NCBI GenBank assembly: GCA_034431315.1
Contig: DAOUDK010000052.1
Coordinates: 1 to 43,350 of the forward strand
DNA length: 43,350 nt
Direction: 5' to 3'
DNA from: JAUWOY01 sp034431315
Lineage (GTDB): Bacteria; Chloroflexota; Anaerolineae; VGOG01
In this document: positions 39,097 through 43,350 of the stretch, one piece after another
Numbering within the stretch: position 1 is the first letter of the stretch
Layout of the letters: every line of letters begins with the position of its first letter
Notes under the pieces: generated by a model
The model's input: only the letters and a program-made list of their open reading frames with translations
Database searches by the model: none
Told to the model about the DNA's origin: nothing
Program-made: the position numbers and the translations under genes

Positions 39097-39289
39097 GCAT
39101 TTAGTGCCTATTCGAAAACCTGCTCAAGGCGGACCCTAGTCCGCCGCTGGACCAGGGTCCAGCGGGAGCAAAAGGGATTTCCTCCCATCGGGAGGGGCTT
39201 TTTGCATTTAGTGCCTGTTCGAAAACCTGCTCAAGGCGGACCCTAGTCCGCCGCTGGACTAGGGTCCAGCGGGAGCAAAAGGGATTTCC
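39079..39289. repeat. 107-bp tandem duplication with REP-like copies 3 and 4
   Basis: 39079-39185 and 39186-39289 are near identical (two differences seen: A/G in CCTATTC versus CCTGTTC, and GGACCAGG versus GGACTAGG). Each unit holds the 3' half of the terminator and one double hairpin: GGCGGAC/GTCCGCC (39128-39145) then CGCTGGAC/GTCCAGCG (39145-39164), repeated at +107. Confidence 0.85.
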
Positions 39290-39299
39290 GGATAGGCTC

Positions 39300-40631
39300 T
39301 TAGTACCAATAGAAACTGCGGGTCGCGCTCACGGGGCTAATAACAACGCCCTCCGGCGTCCCGTCTGGCCCGGTGTGTGTCTGGCGCATTACGGTCACAT
39401 CCCAGCGTAGCAAGCGAGATTCAACGTCAGCCGAGGGATACAGATCGGCCGGCACTCGCCAGCTCGTGGTCTTGGTCCAGACCCCGGGCGGCTGGGCGGC
39501 TCCTTCGGCCTCGTATCGCAGCCTCAGAACGTACCACTCGTCCTCGGCCAGGATGCCCACCGAGACCCAGTTCAGGATGATGATTTCGTCAATCTCTCGA
39601 AAGACCTGGCCGTCGGCGGGGGCGAGCAAGGCCGGGGCAGGATAGGGATGCGCCGACGTGGGGACAGGCGTGGGCTGGGGCGTGGGCTGGGACGTGGGCT
39701 GAGGTGTGGCCGAGGGAGTGGAGGTCGGCGTCGGCGTCGTCGTGGGCGTGGATGTCGGCACCGGCGTGTCTGTTGGTTCTGGCGTAGGCGTAAGCGTCGC
39801 CTCTGGTGTGGACGTCGCCGTTGGGGTGGGCGATCCCCAAGATACAACCAGTTCTTGACCAATCTGGATTAGCACGGGGTCCGCTATGCCGTTGGCCATC
39901 ATGAGAGCCTCGACCGTGGTTCCGTATAGAGTGGCGATGGAGTACAAGCTATCCCCGGCCTGGATCACGTAGGTGATCACTCCGCTCTCGGAGATGATGG
40001 GCATTTCGGGGAACATCCCCCCCCTAGGCCCGGCGGCGGGGATGATCAGTCGTTGCCCGATGCTCAGGATCGTTGACGCGCTCAGGCCGTTGGCTTCCAA
40101 AATGGCCTCTACCGTGACGCCGTGCATGGCTGCTATTGAGGAGAGGTTATCGCCACGTTTCACGGTGTAGATGATAGGGGTCGGCGTGGGGGTTTTGGTG
40201 GGGGGCGGGGTGGGGGTAGACGTGGGCGTAGGGGTGGACGTGGGCGTAGGCATAGGGGTGGATGTAGACGTAGACGTAGGTGTTGATGTGGGCGTAGGGG
40301 TGGCTGTAAGGGTGAACGTAGGTGTAGCAGTAGGAGTGGCTGTAGCCGTTGACGTGGCCGTGGCCGTGGCCGTTGCTGTAGCTGTCGGCGACGCGGTCGA
40401 GGTTGGGACTACGCTCGTCGCCTCTGGCTTTCGCGGAAACCCAAACACCAGCAGGGCTGCCAGGCTCGTCAGGATAATGGCAGCCAAAAATGCCGCTGGA
40501 ACGAAGATCGGAATCGAGAACCGTCTTCCAGGCTTGGGTCTCTCAAGAGGGGCTCCGCACATCAGGCACACTTTGGCGCTCTGGGCAACCTGAGCCCCGC
40601 AGGTCGGGCAGTATCTTCTCTCCTCCGCCAT
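39300..40631 (-). CDS. Zinc-ribbon membrane protein with two LysM domains
   Basis: LysM domains bind peptidoglycan or related glycans. The 443-residue protein starts with a cytoplasmic zinc ribbon (CPTC 8-11 and CLMC 22-25). One membrane helix (about 40-65) and a long Thr/Pro linker (about 70-155) follow. Two LysM domains (YTVKRGDNLSSIA... about 158-202, and YVIQAGDSLYSIA... about 221-265) and another Thr/Pro linker come next. The C-terminal beta domain (about 330-443) has DEWYVLRLRYE and LLRWDVTVMR. That last domain is common in Chloroflexota surface proteins, and no function is known to me. The ATG lies one base after the stop of the HD gene, so the two are coupled. Confidence 0.88.
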   Translation of the reverse strand: MAEERRYCPTCGAQVAQSAKVCLMCGAPLERPKPGRRFSIPIFVPAAFLAAIILTSLAALLVFGFPRKPEATSVVPTSTASPTATATATATATSTATATPTATPTFTLTATPTPTSTPTSTSTSTPMPTPTSTPTPTSTPTPPPTKTPTPTPIIYTVKRGDNLSSIAAMHGVTVEAILEANGLSASTILSIGQRLIIPAAGPRGGMFPEMPIISESGVITYVIQAGDSLYSIATLYGTTVEALMMANGIADPVLIQIGQELVVSWGSPTPTATSTPEATLTPTPEPTDTPVPTSTPTTTPTPTSTPSATPQPTSQPTPQPTPVPTSAHPYPAPALLAPADGQVFREIDEIIILNWVSVGILAEDEWYVLRLRYEAEGAAQPPGVWTKTTSWRVPADLYPSADVESRLLRWDVTVMRQTHTGPDGTPEGVVISPVSATRSFYWY

Positions 40632-40632
40632 T

Positions 40633-41202
40633 CTATCCCGCTTTCACCAGACCAAGCTCGTCGGCGATGCCTTGCATGGCCGAAAGGACTGTAGCGATGT
40701 GCTCGTTCAGATCCACACCCAGGTCCGCAGCGCCTCTCTCGATGTCTTCCCGATGCACCCCCCGGGCGAAAGCCTTGTCTTTCCACTTTTTCTTCACTGA
40801 TTTGAGTTTCACGTCCATGATGCTCTTGGAAGGCCGCACCAAAGCCACGGCCACAATGAGTCCCGTTAGCTCGTCCACGGCGTAGAGGGCTTTGTCCATC
40901 AAGCTCTTGCGAAGCAGCCCCAGGTGGTCACCGTGGGATCGGACGGCGTACACGATGTCCTCGGGCCAGCCTAGCTCCTCCAGGAGTTGCGCTCCCCAGG
41001 CTGGGTGTTCCTCAGCGGTGGGGTGCTGCTCGTAGTCGAAGTCGTGGATGAGGCCGGTGACGCCCCACCTCTCCTCGTCCTCGCCGAACTTGCGAGCATA
41101 GGCCCGCATGGCCGCCTCTACTGCCAGGGCGTGTTTGATCAAGTTCTCGTTTTTGGTGTGCTCGGTCAGCAAAGTCCAAGCTTGTTCTCGGTCCATGTCC
41201 AT
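40633..41202 (-). CDS. HD-domain phosphohydrolase
   Basis: HD enzymes hydrolyse phosphate bonds with divalent metals. The 189-residue protein has His24 in LIKHALAVEA, the HD pair H53-D54 in LIHDFDYEQHP, further histidines near EEHPAWGAQ and RSHGDHLG, and YAVDELTGLIVAVALVRP. This set matches a widespread small HDIG subfamily whose substrate is unknown. The ATG at 41202 has AAGGAGG six bases upstream. It is coupled to the LysM gene. Confidence 0.88.
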   Translation of the reverse strand: MDMDREQAWTLLTEHTKNENLIKHALAVEAAMRAYARKFGEDEERWGVTGLIHDFDYEQHPTAEEHPAWGAQLLEELGWPEDIVYAVRSHGDHLGLLRKSLMDKALYAVDELTGLIVAVALVRPSKSIMDVKLKSVKKKWKDKAFARGVHREDIERGAADLGVDLNEHIATVLSAMQGIADELGLVKAG

Positions 41203-41256
41203 CGGTGCCTCCTTGTCTACACCTGAGGGAAAGAATCAGATGACATGACGAGAGAT

Positions 41257-41285
41257 AGTATAGTATAAAAAGCTACCTACGTCAA
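41257..41285 (-). promoter_or_regulatory. Promoter of the HD/LysM operon
   Basis: On the minus strand TTGACG (41285-41280) and TATACT (41262-41257) are 17 bases apart. Confidence 0.65.
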
Positions 41286-41383
41286 ACTCGCAGGTTTGAG
41301 TTGGGTGTGTTTCAAATGAGCTAGACAAGACTGATGAAGAGACGAGATTTGCAGGCCTCCGCCCCTTTTCCCTTGCTACGAAG

Positions 41384-41460
41384 GGGCGTCTGCTACGAAG
41401 GGGCGTCCCCGCCCCGATTTTCAGGGTTAAACAGCCACCAGACGGGGCGAGGACGCCCCT
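41384..41460. repeat. Repeat and imperfect palindrome in the 41.2-41.5 kb gap
   Basis: GCTACGAAGGGGCGTC occurs twice in tandem-like order (about 41376-41410). An imperfect palindrome with arms AGGGGCGTCCCCGCCCCG (41399-41416) and CGGGGCGAGGACGCCCCT (41443-41460) overlaps it. The rest of the 319-base gap between the HD and VanZ genes holds the HD promoter and no gene. Confidence 0.65.
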
Positions 41461-41521
41461 TGATAGCAGTTTTGTTGCATGGAGGAAGTGCAAAGAACTT
41501 TTGGAGGTTACTTAACACCCG

Positions 41522-42094
41522 TCAGCCAACGTCGTGGAGCTCTGCGCCGCACCTGTGCTCCCCCGCTCGCCTTTCCCTCGCCCAAATCAGCCCCAGGGCG
41601 GCGATGATGCCCACCAAGTCGTGGCCGATGTCGGCCAGTTCGAAGCCCCGGCCGGGAGCGAGTTCCTGGTGAATTTCGTCGGAGAAGGCGTAGGCGAGGG
41701 CGATCAGTGCAGAGGTGGAGAGGTGGGGAGGTGCAGAGGAGAAATCTTCCTGGCTCTTCTGCTCCCTGGCTCCTTTGCTCCCTTGTCCCCTGAGGGCGCA
41801 GTGGAGCAGGGCGGTGAGGCCGGCGTACTCGCCGATGTGGGCCAGTCGCTCAACGTTAATACCGTGCCCAGATGAGGGGAGGAAACCCAATGGGTCACGC
41901 CGGGAAGAGAAGTAGAAGATGCCGGCCATCCAGATGAAGGCAGGGGCCCAGCGGGGAACGGAGAGTGGAAGATGGAAGGGGGACATTGGAAGATGGAGAA
42001 CGGAAGATAGAGAATGGAAAATGGAAGATGGACGATCTTTTTGACCGCGCTTTCCTCTTTCCGGCCTCCGTTCTCGATTCTGCATCTCTTTCAT
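41522..42094 (-). CDS. VanZ-like membrane protein, invaded by repeats
   Basis: VanZ family proteins are small membrane proteins; VanZ itself gives low-level teicoplanin resistance, but most relatives have no known role. The 190-residue product shows the family core: WAPAFIWMAGIFYFSSR (about 49-65), HIGEYAGLTALLHCALR, and SDEIHQELAPGRGFELADIGHDLVGI with its charged signature. The first 48 residues and the loop at about 102-127 (GSKGAREQKSQEDFSSAPP) are encoded by short repeats and have no family likeness. The ATG at 42094 has AAGGGA upstream; the ATG at 41986 would skip most of the repeat-coded leader and may be the original start. Confidence 0.82.
   Translation of the reverse strand: MKEMQNRERRPERGKRGQKDRPSSIFHSLSSVLHLPMSPFHLPLSVPRWAPAFIWMAGIFYFSSRRDPLGFLPSSGHGINVERLAHIGEYAGLTALLHCALRGQGSKGAREQKSQEDFSSAPPHLSTSALIALAYAFSDEIHQELAPGRGFELADIGHDLVGIIAALGLIWARERRAGEHRCGAELHDVG
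41953..42036. repeat. Heptanucleotide array in the 5' part of vanZ
   Basis: About twelve 7-base units of the GGAAGAT type (GGGGAAC, GGAGAGT, GGAAGAT, GGAAGGG, GGACATT and so on) span 84 bases. They are read in frame as part of the VanZ-like leader. Confidence 0.8.
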
Positions 42095-42099
42095 CTTTC

Positions 42100-42219
42100 C
42101 CTTATCCCCTTATCCCCTTATCCACTTTCCCCTTTCCCCTTATCCCCTTATCCCCTTATCCACTTTCCCCTTTCCCCCTTCCCCCTTCCCCCTTCCATCT
42201 TCCCCTTTCCAATCTTCCA
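42100..42219. repeat. Pyrimidine-rich 7/8-base tandem repeat tract
   Basis: Units TTATCCCC, TTTCCCC and TTCCCCC alternate, with an internal larger duplication (two copies of the block ending TTATCCACTTTCCCC). It covers the end of the nucleotidyltransferase gene (its last residues, GKGKMEGGRGKGERGK, are repeat-coded) and the space before vanZ. The purine/pyrimidine asymmetry could favour triplex formation. Confidence 0.75.
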
Positions 42220-43350
42220 CAAGGTGCTCAGGCCCTCGCGCAGGATGTCGAGCCAGCGGTAGGGGTAGCAGAGGGGCCAGAGCCAGGCGGGACGGGGCTT
42301 GTAGCGCCAGCGCACGTAGGCGGGGCTGGGGGCAACGTTGGCCAGCACGAGGCGCAGGCGGGCGCGCCAACTGAGGGAAGTGAGCACATCGCTGACTCTC
42401 TCCCCACGGGTTTGAAGCCGAGCCTTGCGCTGAACCAGTGCCTGATCTCTGGAATTGGCATCCTCAATCAGGGATTCCAGAGGACCCGCCGGCAGGGGAG
42501 TCGCGAATCGGGCGGCGGTTCCAGCCAGGGCAGCTTGTACTGCCGGTGCCCAGTGAAATTCATGAGCGCGTACGACGAGTTCATTCCAATCAATGCGCTG
42601 AGCCTCTAGCGTCACCAGCAGATGGATGTCGTAGAACCAGCGAAGTGGTGAACGGGCTTCGCCGTGCTGGAGCATCAGGTGGGCGCAGAGGTAGAGGAGG
42701 TGGGCAGTGGGGGTGAGAATTGCGAATTGGGAATTGGGAATTTGGAATTGGGAATTTCGAATTGTGAATTGTGAATTGTGAATTGTGAATTGGGAGTTGG
42801 GAAGAGGTTCGGTCTGCTGCCAGAACCAGGGGAGGGAGGGGGAGCGCCGGTCGTGCTCGCCGCCGATCAGGGTCCAGTGGAGCTCCACGGCCAGGTGGAT
42901 GTCCTGGCCGCCCTGGAGGTTGACGTGGTGGCCAGCCAGGGCGTTGAGGCCGGGGGCCATCTCCGGATAAGGCTCGACGTAGCCCAGGGCTTTGAGGCGG
43001 GCCACGGCCTCGGCCAGACGCTCCTCGGGCACCAGGAGGTCCAGGTCGCCCATGGGGCGGAGGCCGATGCTGGGGTAGAGGGTGGCGGCCAGGGCGGCGC
43101 CTTTAAGAAGGATGACTGGGATTGGATATTGGGGACTGCGAATTGCGAATTGTGAATTGTGAATTGTGAATTGCGAATTGGTTATTGGAGATTGGAGCCT
43201 GGGGTCGGCGGTCGGCGATCGGTCGTCGGGGGGCGCGAGGGCGGTGAGGATGCGGGAGAGCTCGCGGTAGAGGAGGAGGTTGCGGGCGGTGGTGGCGTAG
43301 TAGGCCTGGCGCAGGTCGGCCTGGACGTCGGGGGGGACGCGGGGGAGATG
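42148..43350 (-). CDS. Nucleotidyltransferase family protein, 5' end outside window
   Basis: The frame is open without a stop from the right edge of the window, so the start lies beyond 43350; the ATG at 43053 is internal. The product fits the uncharacterised nucleotidyltransferase family (NTP_transf_5). It reads VILLKGAALAATLYPSIGLR, PMGDLDLLVPEERLAEAV with the metal-binding DLD, ELHWTLIGGEHDR, LLYLCAHLMLQHGEARSPLRWFYDIHLLV and a helical C-terminus. Members may modify polysaccharide or lipid intermediates, but the substrate is unknown. Two heptanucleotide arrays are read in frame as 28-residue low-complexity insertions (NSQFTIH-type repeats), and the C-terminus is repeat-coded too. All three keep the frame. 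Confidence 0.82.
   Translation of the reverse strand, partial: HLPRVPPDVQADLRQAYYATTARNLLLYRELSRILTALAPPDDRSPTADPRLQSPITNSQFTIHNSQFAIRSPQYPIPVILLKGAALAATLYPSIGLRPMGDLDLLVPEERLAEAVARLKALGYVEPYPEMAPGLNALAGHHVNLQGGQDIHLAVELHWTLIGGEHDRRSPSLPWFWQQTEPLPNSQFTIHNSQFTIRNSQFQIPNSQFAILTPTAHLLYLCAHLMLQHGEARSPLRWFYDIHLLVTLEAQRIDWNELVVRAHEFHWAPAVQAALAGTAARFATPLPAGPLESLIEDANSRDQALVQRKARLQTRGERVSDVLTSLSWRARLRLVLANVAPSPAYVRWRYKPRPAWLWPLCYPYRWLDILREGLSTLWKIGKGKMEGGRGKGERGKWIRG
42717..42800. repeat. Heptanucleotide array 1 inside the nucleotidyltransferase gene
   Basis: Twelve units of GAATTGN type (GAATTGC, GAATTGG, GAATTTG, GAATTGT four times, and so on) span 84 bases, which is 28 codons. It is translated on the minus strand as NSQF.I. 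repeats. Confidence 0.9.
43119..43202. repeat. Heptanucleotide array 2 inside the nucleotidyltransferase gene
   Basis: About twelve units (GGATTGG, ATATTGG, GGACTGC, GAATTGC, GAATTGT three times, GAATTGC, GAATTGG, TTATTGG, AGATTGG, AGCCTGG) again span 84 bases and are read in frame. The outer units are degenerate, so the boundaries are approximate. Confidence 0.85.

Noticed and set aside
40171..40593. Plus-strand Gly/Val-rich 140-residue frame
   Set aside because: It is the antisense of the Thr/Pro linker of the LysM protein. The same holds for the frame at 1562-2212 opposite the RodZ-like linker.
42148..43053. Complete nucleotidyltransferase starting at ATG 43053
   Set aside because: The frame stays open to the window edge and the residues before that ATG (VILLKGAALAATLYPSIGLR) are family-conserved, so the ATG is internal.

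Overview
The window looks like chromosome of an uncultured member of the Chloroflexota (Anaerolineae-like). This is inferred from the gene style rather than from a marker tree: Thr/Pro-rich linkers in membrane proteins, lipoproteins and exported proteins with invasin-like or NEW3-like modules, PocR/GAF histidine kinases, VanZ and KTSC proteins, and a very heavy load of small palindromic and heptanucleotide repeats. Base composition is moderately GC-rich throughout. No phage, plasmid or transposase gene is visible.

Left part (1-13.4 kb). rimO and a RodZ-like gene are divergent from rplI and a small zinc-knuckle gene. Then comes the most unusual piece of the left half: a tightly overlapping three-gene cassette on the minus strand (8856-3770). 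It encodes a 1073-residue protein with three RAMP (Cas7-like) modules separated by a long helical stretch, an unknown CxxC protein and a Cas6-like endoribonuclease. It has its own promoter placed directly behind the stop codon of rtcA (RNA 3'-phosphate cyclase). No cas10, cas1, cas2 or repeat-spacer array is in the window. Next are an orphan Flp-type pilin, a MITE-like palindromic element with terminal inverted repeats and flanking direct repeats, comF, hpf, a low-molecular-weight phosphatase and an HNH nuclease gene.

Middle part (13.4-31.2 kb). Two family 2 glycosyltransferases flank a KTSC gene in overlapping order. An SPFH/band-7 membrane protein, a small membrane protein and a NUDIX gene follow. 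A five-gene operon of about 11 kb then runs on the minus strand from a near-consensus promoter (29636-29608) to a terminator (18451-18419). In order it encodes a PocR histidine kinase, a receiver protein, a 1533-residue kinase with about seven GAF domains and one PAS, a receiver fused to a kinase-like domain and two NDT/TIR-like domains, and an ATPase fused to an OmpR-type DNA-binding domain. The layout suggests a phosphorelay feeding an effector protein and a DNA-binding NTPase; the output is unknown. A lipoprotein gene lies upstream.

Right part (31.4-43.35 kb). This is mostly housekeeping: folC, an exported multi-domain protein, tyrS divergent from secG, a family 5 solute-binding protein, tRNA-Leu(CAG), an FtsB-like gene, initiator tRNA-Met, a second CAT tRNA, a zinc-ribbon/LysM protein with an HD hydrolase, a VanZ-like protein and a nucleotidyltransferase whose reading frame runs off the right edge.

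Repeats are a theme of the whole window. Heptanucleotide tandem arrays sit inside the reading frames of folC, vanZ and (twice) the nucleotidyltransferase, and a common interspersed repeat is inserted in frame in rimO. A family of double-hairpin repeats occurs four times, once as part of a 107-bp tandem duplication that copies half of a tRNA terminator.
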